From NCBI RefSeq assembly GCF_003751945.1, contig NZ_RJKL01000001.1, forward strand, positions 3,658,001 to 3,722,000: 64,000 nucleotides of DNA. Reading direction: 5' to 3'. The translations under genes and the position numbers were made by a program. Numbering within the stretch: the first letter of the stretch is position 1; every line of letters starts with the position of its first letter. Positions 51,172 to 60,602 of this stretch are shown here, in pieces. Below the pieces are notes generated by a model. That model had not been told where the DNA came from. It made no database searches and was given only the letters and a program-made list of their open reading frames with translations. Source of the stretch: Couchioplanes caeruleus. Its GTDB lineage: Bacteria; Actinomycetota; Actinomycetes; Mycobacteriales; Micromonosporaceae.

Positions 51172-52586
51172 CGCCGCGCCCACCACTCCCGGAAGGTCTC
51201 CGGCGGCGGAACGGGCAGGTCGCGGCCGGCGGTCCAGCCGCTCAGGGGCGGCGGCAGGCGGGTGAGGCGCCCGCTCAGCTTCGCCGCCCGCTGTGCGCGG
51301 GCGTACCATGCCGGACGGTCCATCGTGTACGCCGCGGCGGCCATCGCCGCCCGTTCGGCGCGGGGATGCGGTGCCTGGTTCCGCAGGTGCACCAGGATGG
51401 ACGGGATGTCGATCCGGACCGGGCAGGCGTCGAAGCAGGCGCCGCAGAGCGTGGAGGCGTACGGCAGCGAGGCATTGTCGGCCACGCCGGTGAGCTGCGG
51501 GGACAGCACCGCGCCGATGGGTCCGGGGTACACCGACCCGTACGCGTGCCCGCCGGTCCGCTCGTAGACCGGACAGACGTTGAGGCAGGCGGAGCAGCGG
51601 ATGCAGTGCAGCGCCTGCCGTCCCACCTCGTCGGCGAGCACCGCCGTGCGCCCGTTGTCCAGCAGCACCAGATGAAAGCTCTGCGGCCCGTCGCCGGGGG
51701 TCACGCCGGTCCACATCGACGTGTACGGGTTCATCCGCTCCCCGGTCGACGCCCTCGGCAGCAGTTGCAGGAACACCTCCAGATCCCGCCAGGCGGGCAC
51801 TACCTTCTCGATGCCCATGACGGTGATCAGGGTCTCGGGCAGGGTCAGGCACATCCGGCCGTTGCCCTCGGACTCCAGCACCACCAGCGTGCCGGTCTCG
51901 GCCACCGCGAAGTTGGCGCCGGACACCGCGACCGGGGTGCTCAGGAACGTCTCGCGGAGATAGCGGCGGGCCGCCGCGGCCAGCGCCACCGGGTCGTCGG
52001 TCAGCCCCGGGTCGACGCCCGGCATCTCCCTCAGGAAGATCTCGCGGATCTCGGCCCGGTTGCGATGGATCGCCGGCACCAGGATGTGGCTCGGCCGGTC
52101 GCGTCCGAGCTGGACGATCAGCTCGGCGAGGTCGGTCTCGACCGGCGCGATCCCGGCCGCCTCGAGGGCCTCGTTGAGGCCGATCTCCTGGGTCGCCATC
52201 GACTTGACCTTGATGACGCGGTCGTGACCCGTGGCCCGCACGAGCTCGGTGACGATCCGGTTGGCCTCGTACGCATCCGCGGCCCAGTGCACCACGCCGC
52301 CCGCCGCGGTGACCCTCTCCTCGAGCTCTTCCAGCAGGTCGGGCAGGCGGGCCATGGTCGCGGCCTTGAGCGCGGAGCCGGCCGAGCGCAGCTCCTGCCA
52401 GTCGGGCAGCTCGGCGACGACGGCACCGGACCTGCGCCGGATGGTGGCGGTGGCGTGGCCCAGATTGCGCCGCAACTGCTCGTCGTCCAGGGCCTTGCGA
52501 GCGGCTTGCGGGAACGGCTCGGCACCGCGGAGATGACCGACCCCGCGCGGGGCGGTGGCCGGCATCCCCAGGAAAGTACGGCTCAT
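51168..52586 (-). CDS. lutB: LutB iron-sulfur subunit of lactate utilization
   Basis: A 472-aa iron-sulfur LUD-domain protein. The LUD domain covers about residues 60-290 (SGANFAVAETGTLVVLESEG). Two 4Fe-4S motifs follow: LHCIRCSACLNVCPVY and LCGACFDACPVRIDIP. It ends with a helical tail. It passes electrons from lactate to the respiratory chain as part of LutABC. It overlaps lutC and lutA by four bases each. Confidence 0.9.
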   Translation of the reverse strand: MSRTFLGMPATAPRGVGHLRGAEPFPQAARKALDDEQLRRNLGHATATIRRRSGAVVAELPDWQELRSAGSALKAATMARLPDLLEELEERVTAAGGVVHWAADAYEANRIVTELVRATGHDRVIKVKSMATQEIGLNEALEAAGIAPVETDLAELIVQLGRDRPSHILVPAIHRNRAEIREIFLREMPGVDPGLTDDPVALAAAARRYLRETFLSTPVAVSGANFAVAETGTLVVLESEGNGRMCLTLPETLITVMGIEKVVPAWRDLEVFLQLLPRASTGERMNPYTSMWTGVTPGDGPQSFHLVLLDNGRTAVLADEVGRQALHCIRCSACLNVCPVYERTGGHAYGSVYPGPIGAVLSPQLTGVADNASLPYASTLCGACFDACPVRIDIPSILVHLRNQAPHPRAERAAMAAAAYTMDRPAWYARAQRAAKLSGRLTRLPPPLSGWTAGRDLPVPPPETFREWWARR

Positions 52587-53320
52587 GCGTCTTCCTCCGT
52601 CGCGGCGAGGATCTCGGCGAGGTGTACGGTCCGCACCCCGGCGTCCACCCGCGACAGTCCGCCGCCGATGTGCATGAGGCAGGAGGAGTCGCCGGCCGTG
52701 CAGACCTCCGCGCCGGTCTCCAGCACGTGGCGCATCTTGTCGGCGAGCATCGCGGTGGAGGTCGCGGCGTTCTTGAGCGCGAAGGTGCCGCCGAAGCCAC
52801 AGCATTGCTCGGCCGCGGGCAGGTCGACCAGCTCCAACCCGCGGACGTGGCGCAACAGCCGCAGCGGTCTGTCGCCTACCCTCAGCATCCGCAGCGAGTG
52901 ACAGGTCGGGTGGTAGGTGACCCGGTGCGGATAGCACGCGCCGACGTCCTCGGTCCCGAGCACGTCCACCAGCAGCTCGGACAGCTCGTACGTGCGCGAC
53001 GCCACGTCCTCGGCACGGGCCGCCAGCGACACGTCACCCGCCGCCCGGGCGACGTTCGCGTGCTGGTGACGCACCGATCCGACGCAGGATCCCGAGGGTG
53101 CCACCACCGCCTCGTACGGGGCGAAGGTGCGCACGTGGCGGCGCACCAGAGGAAGAGCATCCTCCTGGTAGCCGGTGTTGATGTGCATCTGGCCGCAGCA
53201 GGTCTGGTCCGGCGGGAAGACCACCTCGTGCCCGAGCCGTTCCAGCAGCCGGACCGTGGCCTTGGCAGCCGCCGGGAACAGCGTGTCGGCCAGGCAGGTG
53301 ACGAACAAGGCGATCCGCAT
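52583..53320 (-). CDS. lutA: LutA Fe-S oxidoreductase
   Basis: A 245-aa cysteine-rich protein with two CCG domains: PPDQTCCGQMHINTGY and AEQCCGFGGTFALKN, plus Cys in APSGSCVGS and YHPTCHSL. This is the LutA/GlpC-like subunit of the L-lactate oxidation complex. The ATG (53320) lies one base before the rhaB stop codon (53322), so it is tightly linked to rhamnose catabolism and would consume the L-lactate made from lactaldehyde. Confidence 0.9.
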   Translation of the reverse strand: MRIALFVTCLADTLFPAAAKATVRLLERLGHEVVFPPDQTCCGQMHINTGYQEDALPLVRRHVRTFAPYEAVVAPSGSCVGSVRHQHANVARAAGDVSLAARAEDVASRTYELSELLVDVLGTEDVGACYPHRVTYHPTCHSLRMLRVGDRPLRLLRHVRGLELVDLPAAEQCCGFGGTFALKNAATSTAMLADKMRHVLETGAEVCTAGDSSCLMHIGGGLSRVDAGVRTVHLAEILAATEEDA

Positions 53321-53321
53321 G

Positions 53322-54725
53322 TCAGCCTCCCACCTCTCGCTCGACCGCACGCCACGTGGCCTCGTCGCCACGCGGCTCGTAGCGCACGATCTGCTGAGTG
53401 TCCCGCAGCAGGGCCCGCAGCGCCGGGAGGTCGCCGCCGATCGCGCCGGCCGCGCGGGCCTGCACGAGCACGTTGCCCAGCGCCGTCGCCTCCACCGGCC
53501 CTGCCAGGACGGGCAGCCCGCAGGCGTCCGCGGTGAGCTGGCACAGCAGCTCGTTGCGGGCACCGCCGCCGACGATGTGCACCGTGTCGGCGTGCCGGCC
53601 GGACAGTTCCTGCGCCTGACGTACCGCCCGGCGATGCGCGAGCGCCAGGCTGTCCATGATGCACCGCACGAGCGCCGGCCGGTCGAGGTGCCGTCCGGCC
53701 CGCCGGCGGATCCGGTCCGCCATGCCGCCCGGTGGCAGGAACGCCGGATCGTCGAGATCGAGCACGGTTCCGAAGGCCGGCGCGGCGGCCGCCGCCCGCA
53801 GCAGCGCGGGGAGGTCGGGCCTGCCCCAGTCCCGCAGACACTCCTGCAACGGCCAGAGTCCCATGACGTTGCGCAGGTATCGGACGGTGCCGTCGACCCC
53901 GCCCTCATTGGTGAAGTTCGCCAGGCGCGACGCCTCGGTCAGCACGGGAGCCTCCAGCTCGACACCGACCAGCGACCACGTCCCGCACGAGATGTACGCG
54001 AAATGCCCCGCCCCCGGCACCCCCACGACCGCCGACGCCGTGTCGTGCGAGCCGACGGCGATGACGTCCGTCTCCCCGAGACCTGCCGTGGGAAGCGTCC
54101 GGCCGATCACCTCGCCGGGCATCCGGAGTCCGGGGAAGAGTGCCGGACGGATGCCCAGCTCGTCCATCAGGCCGCTCGCCCACGTCCCGGACCGCGCGTC
54201 CAGCAGTTGGGTGGTCGACGCGTTGGTGGCCTCGGCGCATTGCTCGCCGGTGAGCCAGTACGCGATCAGGTCGGGGATGAGCAGAAGGTGCCGCGCGGCC
54301 TCGAGCTGCGGTGTCCCCGCGGCCGCGACGAGCTGGTAGATCGTGTTGAACGGCAGCTTCTGCAGGCCGGTCCGGGCGTACAGGTCGGGCTCGGAGATCG
54401 TCGCGGCGACCCTGGCGGCGATCCCGTCGGTGCGGCCGTCGCGGTAGTGCACGGGGTTGCCGAGCAGTGCGCCGGTCGCGTCCAGCAGCCCGTAGTCGAC
54501 GGCCCACGAGTCGATGCCGATGCCGTCGACGGGCCCGGCCTCGCGCAGGCCGTGGAGCACGTCGCGGTAGAGCGCGAGGATGTCCCAGTGCAGGGTGCCG
54601 CCGATCCGTACCGGCTCGTTGGGGAAGCGGTGCACGGCGGTCAGCTCCAGCGTCCCGGGGCCGGCGCGGCCGGCCATGACCCGTCCGCTGGAGGCGCCGA
54701 GGTCCACCGCCGCGAAGGTCTTCAC
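53322..54725 (-). CDS. rhaB: rhamnulokinase
   Basis: A 467-aa FGGY-family kinase phosphorylating L-rhamnulose to L-rhamnulose 1-phosphate. VKTFAAVDLGASSGRVMAG gives the N-terminal phosphate-binding fold, GIGIDSWAVDYGLLD and GNPVHYRDGRT are rhamnulokinase motifs, and HIVGGGARNELLCQLTADA lies near the C-terminus. The start GTG overlaps the aldolase stop. The neighbours fit: aldolase upstream, LutA downstream, isomerase in the divergent operon. Confidence 0.9.
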   Translation of the reverse strand: MKTFAAVDLGASSGRVMAGRAGPGTLELTAVHRFPNEPVRIGGTLHWDILALYRDVLHGLREAGPVDGIGIDSWAVDYGLLDATGALLGNPVHYRDGRTDGIAARVAATISEPDLYARTGLQKLPFNTIYQLVAAAGTPQLEAARHLLLIPDLIAYWLTGEQCAEATNASTTQLLDARSGTWASGLMDELGIRPALFPGLRMPGEVIGRTLPTAGLGETDVIAVGSHDTASAVVGVPGAGHFAYISCGTWSLVGVELEAPVLTEASRLANFTNEGGVDGTVRYLRNVMGLWPLQECLRDWGRPDLPALLRAAAAAPAFGTVLDLDDPAFLPPGGMADRIRRRAGRHLDRPALVRCIMDSLALAHRRAVRQAQELSGRHADTVHIVGGGARNELLCQLTADACGLPVLAGPVEATALGNVLVQARAAGAIGGDLPALRALLRDTQQIVRYEPRGDEATWRAVEREVGG

Positions 54726-56752
54726 CGCAGGAACGCGGCCGCGACGCCGGCGTCGACCGGGATGTGCAGGCCGGTGGTGTGGCTGAGCTCGCCGCCGGTC
54801 AACACGAGGACAGCGTTCGCCACATGCTCCGGCAGCACCTCGCGCTTGAGCAGCGTGCGCTGGGCGTAGAACTCGCCGAGCCGCTCCTCCGGAACGCCGT
54901 AGACGGCGGCCCGCTGGGCGCCCCAGCCGCCGGCGAAGATGCCGGAGCCGCGGACCACACCGTCGGGGTTGACGCCGTTGACCCGGATGCCGTGCCCGCC
55001 GAGCTCGGCGGCGAGGAGCCTGACCTGGTGTGCCTGGTCGGCCTTGGCGGCGCCGTAGGCGACGTTGTCCGGGCCCGCGAAGAGCGAGTTCTTGCTGGAG
55101 ATGTAGACGATGTCGCCGCCCATCCCCTGGGCCGTCATGACGCGCACGGCGGCCCGCGAGACCAGGAAGGAGCCCTTCGCCATCACGTCGTGCTGCAGGT
55201 CCCAGTCGGCCTCGGTGGTCTCCAGCAGCGGTTTCGAGATGGACAGGCCGGCGTTGTTGACCACCAGGTCGACTCCGCCGAATGCCAGCACGGCCCGTCG
55301 CACGGCGGCGGCGACGGCGGCTTCCGAGGTGACGTCGGCCTCGACGGCAACGGCGACGTCGGCGCCCCCGAGCTCGCCGGCCACTTCGGCCGCCGCGGCG
55401 GCGTCGCGGTCGGCGACCACCACGCAGGCCCCCGCGGCCGTGAGCCGCCGGGCGACGGCCCGCCCGATGCCCGAGCCGCCGCCGGTGACGAAGGCGACCC
55501 GGGCGGCCAGCGGCCTGGGTCGGGGCATGCGGCGCAGCTTCGCCTCCTCGAGGGCCCAGTACTCGATGCGGAACTTCTCCGACTCGCCGATCGGCGCGTA
55601 CGTGGACACCGACTCGGCGCCGCGCATGACGTTGATCGCGTTGACGTAGAACTCGCCGGCGACCCGGGCGGTCTGCTTGCCGGCGCCGAAGCTGAACATG
55701 CCCACGCCCGGCACGAGCACGATCGCCGGATCGGCGCCCCGCATGGCCGGGCTCTCGGCGGTCGCGTGCCGCTCGTAGTAGGCGCGGTAGTCGTCCCGGT
55801 AGGCCGCGTGCAGCTCCCTGAACCGCGCCTCGACCACCGCCAGCGGAGCATCGGGAGCGGTGTCGAGGACCAGGGGCTTCACTTTGGTACGCAGGAAGTG
55901 GTCGGGACAGGACGTGCCGAGCGCCGCCAGCACGGGCATCCGCTCGCGACCGACGAAGTCGAGCACCACCCCGGCATCGGTGTAGTGCCCGACCTGCGGC
56001 CGGTCCGTGGATGCCAGGCCGCGCGCGATCGGGAACAGCGCTGCCGCCCGCTCGTGCCGTACCTCCTCCGGAAGCGGCCGGTGCACCAGCGCGCCGAACG
56101 GCTCCGCGCGGCCGTGCTCGGCCAGGTACGCCGCGGCGGTGCGGATGATCTCCAGCGAGTGCGCCTCGCACTCCTCGCTGGTGGCACCCCACGCGGTGAT
56201 GCCGTGCCCGCCGAGGATGACGCCGATGGCCTGTGGATTCGCCCGCTGCACGGCGGCGATGTCGAGGCCGAGCCGGAAGCCGGGCCGGCGCCACGGCACC
56301 CAGAGGACCCGGTCGCCGAAGATCTCCTTGGTCAGGGCCGGACCGTCGGCGGCCGTGGCGAGGGCGATGCCTGCGTCCGGGTGCAGGTGGTCGACGTGCG
56401 CGGCCTCGACCAGGCCGTGCATGGCCGTGTCGATGGAGGGCGCGGCGCCGCCCCGGCCGTGCAGGCAATAGTCGAAGGCGGCGACCATCTCGTCCTCGCG
56501 GTCGCCGCCGGGAAAGCGGTCGGCGAGAGCGCGCAGGCGGTCGAGGCGGAGCACGGCGAGACCGGCCTCGGTGAGCGTGCCGAGATCGCCGCCCGAGCCC
56601 TTCACCCAGATCAACTCGGCGGTCGCGCCGGTGACCGGGTCCGTCGCCGTGCCCTTGGCGGAGGTGTTTCCCCCGGCGTAGTTGGTGGTGCTCGGGTCGG
56701 CGCCGAGGCGGTTGCTGCGGGCCAGGAGGTCGCTGACCGCGGGGTGGGACAT
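54722..56752 (-). CDS. bifunctional rhamnulose-1-phosphate aldolase/short-chain dehydrogenase
   Basis: A 676-aa two-domain enzyme. Residues about 1-400 are a class II aldolase (GGNTSAKGTAT, WVKGSGGDLGTL, VDHLHPDAGIALA with zinc His residues, HGITAWGATSEEC). Residues 420-676 are a short-chain dehydrogenase (VAFVTGGGSGIGRAVARRL; NNAGLS; YGAAKADQ with the catalytic Y/K). It splits rhamnulose 1-phosphate to dihydroxyacetone phosphate and L-lactaldehyde and oxidises the latter to L-lactate. This RhaD/RhaE-type fusion channels lactaldehyde directly. ATG at 56752 follows the LacI operator. Confidence 0.9.
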   Translation of the reverse strand: MSHPAVSDLLARSNRLGADPSTTNYAGGNTSAKGTATDPVTGATAELIWVKGSGGDLGTLTEAGLAVLRLDRLRALADRFPGGDREDEMVAAFDYCLHGRGGAAPSIDTAMHGLVEAAHVDHLHPDAGIALATAADGPALTKEIFGDRVLWVPWRRPGFRLGLDIAAVQRANPQAIGVILGGHGITAWGATSEECEAHSLEIIRTAAAYLAEHGRAEPFGALVHRPLPEEVRHERAAALFPIARGLASTDRPQVGHYTDAGVVLDFVGRERMPVLAALGTSCPDHFLRTKVKPLVLDTAPDAPLAVVEARFRELHAAYRDDYRAYYERHATAESPAMRGADPAIVLVPGVGMFSFGAGKQTARVAGEFYVNAINVMRGAESVSTYAPIGESEKFRIEYWALEEAKLRRMPRPRPLAARVAFVTGGGSGIGRAVARRLTAAGACVVVADRDAAAAAEVAGELGGADVAVAVEADVTSEAAVAAAVRRAVLAFGGVDLVVNNAGLSISKPLLETTEADWDLQHDVMAKGSFLVSRAAVRVMTAQGMGGDIVYISSKNSLFAGPDNVAYGAAKADQAHQVRLLAAELGGHGIRVNGVNPDGVVRGSGIFAGGWGAQRAAVYGVPEERLGEFYAQRTLLKREVLPEHVANAVLVLTGGELSHTTGLHIPVDAGVAAAFLR

Positions 56753-56766
56753 GGCCGTCCTCCGCT

Positions 56767-56782
56767 CATGAAACGTTTCATG
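56767..56782. promoter_or_regulatory. LacI-type operator CATGAAACGTTTCATG
   Basis: A perfect 16-bp palindrome, 15 bases before the ATG of the aldolase/dehydrogenase gene. The TGAAACGTTTCA core is the classic form bound by LacI/GalR regulators, and the rha LacI gene lies next to it. Very likely the main operator of the minus-strand catabolic operon. Confidence 0.8.
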
Positions 56783-56832
56783 GATGCCGGAAGACTAAGG
56801 GCCGCGACAGACGCCGGTCAATCAACAGTTCG

Positions 56833-57858
56833 TCAGTAGGCCCGGTGCCGGGCGACCGTCGACGCCCGGGCCACGAGCTCGGGGACGAAGGAGAGCTGCT
56901 GGTGCTCGTGCCGCGGGTTCGACGCCTCGTCGAGCACGAGCTGCGCGGCCGCCCGGCCGAGCTCCTGCCGCGGCTGGCGCACCGAGGTCAGCGGCACGGC
57001 GGCCGCGGCCGCGAAGTCGATGTCGTCGAACCCCACGATGGCCAGGTCCTGCGGGATCCGTAGCCCGGCGCCGATGCTCTGCTGCAGCAGACCGAGCGCG
57101 AGCAGATCGTTGGCGCAGAACGCGGCGGTGGGTCGGCGCCGCGCCGGAATGCCCGCCAGGCGCTCGCCGGCCGACCGTCCCTCCGCGACGGTGAGCGCGG
57201 CGGTGGGCAGATGGGTCAGCCCCTCGGGGTCGAGGCCCAGCTCCGCCCAGATCTCCCGGGCACCCTGGAGGCGCTCGCGGACCTGGCCGATGGACTCCGG
57301 CCCACCGACCACCGCGACCCGGGTGTGCCCCTGCTCGGCGAGGTGCTCGACGGCGATCCGGCCACCCAGCACGTCGTCGACCGCGACCGAGCAGAACGCG
57401 CCGGCACCCACCCGGTCCACGATGACGATCGGGATGCCCCGCCGGCCGATCTCCGCCAGATGCGCCGCCTCCGGGTCGACCGGGGTGATCAGCACGCCCT
57501 GGACCCGCTGCTGCACGAGCCGGTCGAGGTGCACCGCCTCCCGGTCGGCGCGGCCGTTGCTGTTGCAGATGAACAGCGACAGGTCCGCGTCCTCCGCGGC
57601 GAGCTCGATGCCCTGCGCGACGTCGTGGAAGAACGGGTTACTGCCGTCGAGCATGACGTAGGCGAGGGTACGGCTGGTGCCGGCGCGAAGCTGGCGCGCG
57701 GACTCGTTGCGCACGAAACCGAGCTCGGCCATCGCCCTCTCGACCCGTTCACGGGTGGCCGGGCTGACCACCTCGGGGCGGTTCATCACATTCGAGACGG
57801 TGCCCAGGGAGACGCCGGCCGACGCGGCGACGTCCTTGACGGACGGGGTTCTGGCCAC
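56833..57858 (-). CDS. LacI-family regulator of the rhamnose operons
   Basis: A 341-aa repressor. The HTH is SVKDVAASAGVSLGTVSNVM with the hinge PEVVSPATRERVERAMAELG; the sensor domain (65-335) has VMLDGSNPFFHDVAQGIELA and DLAIVGFDDIDFAAAAAVPL. AAAGGGGAAAGC precedes the GTG at 57858. It sits between the catabolic and transport operons, and TGAAAC-type sites occur before all three transcription units, its own included. Rhamnose or an intermediate as inducer is inferred. Confidence 0.85.
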   Translation of the reverse strand: MARTPSVKDVAASAGVSLGTVSNVMNRPEVVSPATRERVERAMAELGFVRNESARQLRAGTSRTLAYVMLDGSNPFFHDVAQGIELAAEDADLSLFICNSNGRADREAVHLDRLVQQRVQGVLITPVDPEAAHLAEIGRRGIPIVIVDRVGAGAFCSVAVDDVLGGRIAVEHLAEQGHTRVAVVGGPESIGQVRERLQGAREIWAELGLDPEGLTHLPTAALTVAEGRSAGERLAGIPARRRPTAAFCANDLLALGLLQQSIGAGLRIPQDLAIVGFDDIDFAAAAAVPLTSVRQPRQELGRAAAQLVLDEASNPRHEHQQLSFVPELVARASTVARHRAY

Positions 57859-57870
57859 GCTTTCCCCTTT

Positions 57871-57884
57871 TTGAAACGTTGAAG
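57871..57884. promoter_or_regulatory. imperfect LacI-type site TTGAAACGTTGAAG
   Basis: A degenerate TGAAACGTT half-palindrome 13 bases upstream of the GTG of the rha LacI gene. It would allow autoregulation. It matches the perfect operator at 56767 in the left half only. Confidence 0.5.
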
Positions 57885-57972
57885 CGCCATCCTACGACAG
57901 CCGCCGCGTCGCTGCGCCGCTTGAGCCTTGACACGTGTGATGGAAGCCACCTACGTTCGTTCCCTCGGCTTC

Positions 57973-57984
57973 TGAAACATTTCA
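57973..57984. promoter_or_regulatory. LacI-type operator TGAAACATTTCA
   Basis: A near-perfect palindrome 17 bases before the ATG of the rhamnose ABC ATPase gene, differing from the operator at 56767 only in the two central positions. Likely bound by the same LacI protein to control the transport operon. Confidence 0.7.
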
Positions 57985-58000
57985 AGCTGCGGAGGTGGCC

Positions 58001-59491
58001 ATGGGCGCCGTGCTGGAAGTGCGCGACGTGACCAAGTCGTTCGGCGCCGTGGCAGCCGTCCAGGGGGTCAGTTTCCCGCTGTACGCCGGCGAGGCACACG
58101 CCCTGGTCGGCGAGAACGGCGCCGGCAAGTCCACGATCGTCAAGATGCTCGCCGGGGTGCACCGCCCCGACACCGGCACGCTCGTGGTCGACGGCGAGCG
58201 CACCGAGTTCGCCGGACCGGCCGACGCCAAGGCCGCCGGCATCGCCGTCATCTACCAGGAGCCCACGCTCTTTCCGGACCTGTCGGTCGCGGAAAACATC
58301 GCTATGGGCAACCAGCCGCTGACCCGGCTCCGGCAGATCGATCGCCGGGCCATGCACGTCAACGCCGCCCGGCTCTTCGCCCGCCTCGGCGTCCAGGTGG
58401 ACCCCGCCCGCCCGGCGCGCGGCCTCTCCATCGCCGACCAGCAACTCGTCGAGATCGCCAAGGCGTTGTCCGCCGAGGCGCGGGTCCTCGTCATGGACGA
58501 GCCCACGGCCGCGCTCAGCGGCGTCGAGGTGGACCGGCTCTTCGCGGTCACCCGGGCCCTGCGGGACGAGGGCGCGGCCATCGTGTTCATCTCGCACCGG
58601 TTCGAGGAGATCACCGCCCTCTGCCAGCGGGTGACCATCATGCGCGACGGCCGGCACGTCTGCACCGAGCCGGTCGGCGAGCTCACCGTCGACGACATGA
58701 TCCGGCGCATGGTCGGACGCGACCTGAGCACGCTCTACCCCAAGCAGGAAGCCACCATCGGCGAGACCGTGCTGGAGGTCGAGGGGCTAAGCCGGGAAGG
58801 GGTCTTCCGCGACGTCGGCTTCACCGTCCGGGCCGGGGAGATCGTCGCGCTCGCCGGCCTCGTCGGCGCCGGCCGCTCCGAGGTGATGCAGGCGGTCTTC
58901 GGCGTGGACCGCTACGACCGGGGAACCGTCCGCTTCCTGGGCCGCGGGCTCAAGCCGGGGTCCCCGCGCGCCTCGATGGCGGCCGGGATGGGGCTGGTTC
59001 CGGAGGATCGGCGCCAGCAGGGCCTGATCATCGAGCTGTCGATCGCCCGCAACGTGACGCTGCCCCGCTCCCGGGCCCTAGCGAGGCTGGGACTCCTCTT
59101 CGGCGGCGCGGAGCGGCGCGAGGCGGCGCACTGGACGCGGCAGTTGCAGACCAGGTTCGGCCGGCTCTCCGACCCGGTCGGCACCCTCTCCGGCGGCAAC
59201 CAGCAGAAGATCGTGCTCGCCAAGTGGCTGGCGACCGGACCGAAGCTGCTCATCGTGGACGAACCCACCCGCGGCATCGACGTCGGCACCAAGGCCGAGG
59301 TCCACCGGCTGCTGTCCGCGCTGGCGGCCCGGGGCCTCGCCGTCGTCATGGTCTCCTCCGAGCTTCCCGAGGTGCTCGGCATGGCGGACCGCATCATCGT
59401 GCTGCGCGAGGGCCACGTCACCGCGCGGCTCACCCGCGCAGAGGCCACCCAGGAGGCCGTCATGTACGCCGCAACGGGCCAGCCGACATGA
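58001..59491 (+). CDS. rhamnose ABC transporter ATP-binding protein
   Basis: A 496-aa ATPase with two ABC domains, as in sugar importers of the RbsA/RhaT type. First Walker A GENGAGKSTIVKML, signature-like GLSIADQQLVEIAKAL, Walker B VLVMDEPTAAL; in the second half the Walker A is degenerate (GLVGAGRSEVMQ), with the signature TLSGGNQQKIVLAKWL and Walker B LLIVDEPTRGID. The ATG at 58001 follows GGAGG by 5 bases. First gene of the plus-strand rhamnose uptake operon. Confidence 0.9.
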   Translation: MGAVLEVRDVTKSFGAVAAVQGVSFPLYAGEAHALVGENGAGKSTIVKMLAGVHRPDTGTLVVDGERTEFAGPADAKAAGIAVIYQEPTLFPDLSVAENIAMGNQPLTRLRQIDRRAMHVNAARLFARLGVQVDPARPARGLSIADQQLVEIAKALSAEARVLVMDEPTAALSGVEVDRLFAVTRALRDEGAAIVFISHRFEEITALCQRVTIMRDGRHVCTEPVGELTVDDMIRRMVGRDLSTLYPKQEATIGETVLEVEGLSREGVFRDVGFTVRAGEIVALAGLVGAGRSEVMQAVFGVDRYDRGTVRFLGRGLKPGSPRASMAAGMGLVPEDRRQQGLIIELSIARNVTLPRSRALARLGLLFGGAERREAAHWTRQLQTRFGRLSDPVGTLSGGNQQKIVLAKWLATGPKLLIVDEPTRGIDVGTKAEVHRLLSALAARGLAVVMVSSELPEVLGMADRIIVLREGHVTARLTRAEATQEAVMYAATGQPT

Positions 59492-59585
59492 CCGACTGCA
59501 CCGAGGCGAACGCAGCCTCCGCCGACCTACGGCAGCGAGGCCGAGGGCCAGGAGGGCCTGTCCAGGAAGGAACGGTGGGCACCTG

Positions 59586-60602
59586 ATGGCAGCCATCGCC
59601 ACCGCCGGACCCTCCCGGCGCACCCTCGACGCTCTGGTGCGCATCCGCGAGCTGGGAATCATCCTCGCGCTGACCGTCCTCGTCGTCTTCACCGCCGTCA
59701 ACAATCCGCGCTTCCTGTCCGGGCAGAGCATCCGCGACATCCTGCTGAACTCCGCCATCCTGGCGGTGATGGCGGCCGGCCAGGCGGTCGTGGTGATCAC
59801 CCGCAACATCGACCTCTCGGTGGGATCGGTGCTGGGGCTCAGCGCCTTCACCGTCGCGACGATGATGAGCGCCATCCCGGGCCTGCCGATGGCCGTCGCG
59901 CTCCTCGCCGGCATCGGGGTGGGCGCGGTCGCCGGCGTGGTCAACGGCGTCCTGGTCCGCTTCGGCGGGGTGCCGGCGCTGGTGGTCACGCTCGGCACGC
60001 TCTACATGTATCGCGGCGTCACGTACTCGTGGGCCGGCGGTCAGCAGGTCAACGCCGACGAGCTGCCCCGGCACTTCCTGCGGTTCGCGGGCGGCTCGGT
60101 CCTGGGCATCCCGTGGCTGGTGCTGATCGCGCTCGTCGTGGTCGGCGGCGTCTCCCTGATCATGCGCAACTACCGGGTCGGCCGCGAGCTGTATGCGGTG
60201 GGCTCCAGCCCCCAGGCCGCGGAGCTCGCCGGCATCCGGGTGGCCCGCAACCTGCTCGGCGCCTTCACCGTCAGCGGCGCCCTGGCCGGCCTCGCCGGGG
60301 TGCTCTTCGCGGCCCGCTTCGGCACGGTGGACGCGGCGGCCGGCACCGGCTACGAGCTGAACGTCGTGGCCGCGGTCGTGGTCGGCGGCGTGGCCGTCTT
60401 CGGCGGCAGTGGCACGGTCTGGGGTGCGGGGCTCGGCGCACTGCTGCTCACGGTCATCGGCAGCGCCCTCGCCGTCCTCGACATCAACCAGTTCTGGCAG
60501 CAGGCCATCGTCGGCGCGCTGATCATCCTGGCCATCTGCGCCGACCGCCTGGTCGCGGTCCGCATCGCCCGCTCCCTGACGAAGAGGGACAGCCATGTCT
60601 GA
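59586..60602 (+). CDS. rhamnose ABC transporter permease 1
   Basis: A 338-aa permease with about nine transmembrane helices. AGQAVVVITRNIDLSVGSVLGLSA and PALVVTLGTLYMYRG are the characteristic motifs of BPD-transp-2 sugar permeases (RbsC-like), and SSPQAAELAGIRVARN lies near the conserved cytoplasmic loop. It partners with the next permease. A 94-base leader separates it from the ATPase; no terminator is seen there. Confidence 0.9.
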   Translation: MAAIATAGPSRRTLDALVRIRELGIILALTVLVVFTAVNNPRFLSGQSIRDILLNSAILAVMAAGQAVVVITRNIDLSVGSVLGLSAFTVATMMSAIPGLPMAVALLAGIGVGAVAGVVNGVLVRFGGVPALVVTLGTLYMYRGVTYSWAGGQQVNADELPRHFLRFAGGSVLGIPWLVLIALVVVGGVSLIMRNYRVGRELYAVGSSPQAAELAGIRVARNLLGAFTVSGALAGLAGVLFAARFGTVDAAAGTGYELNVVAAVVVGGVAVFGGSGTVWGAGLGALLLTVIGSALAVLDINQFWQQAIVGALIILAICADRLVAVRIARSLTKRDSHV

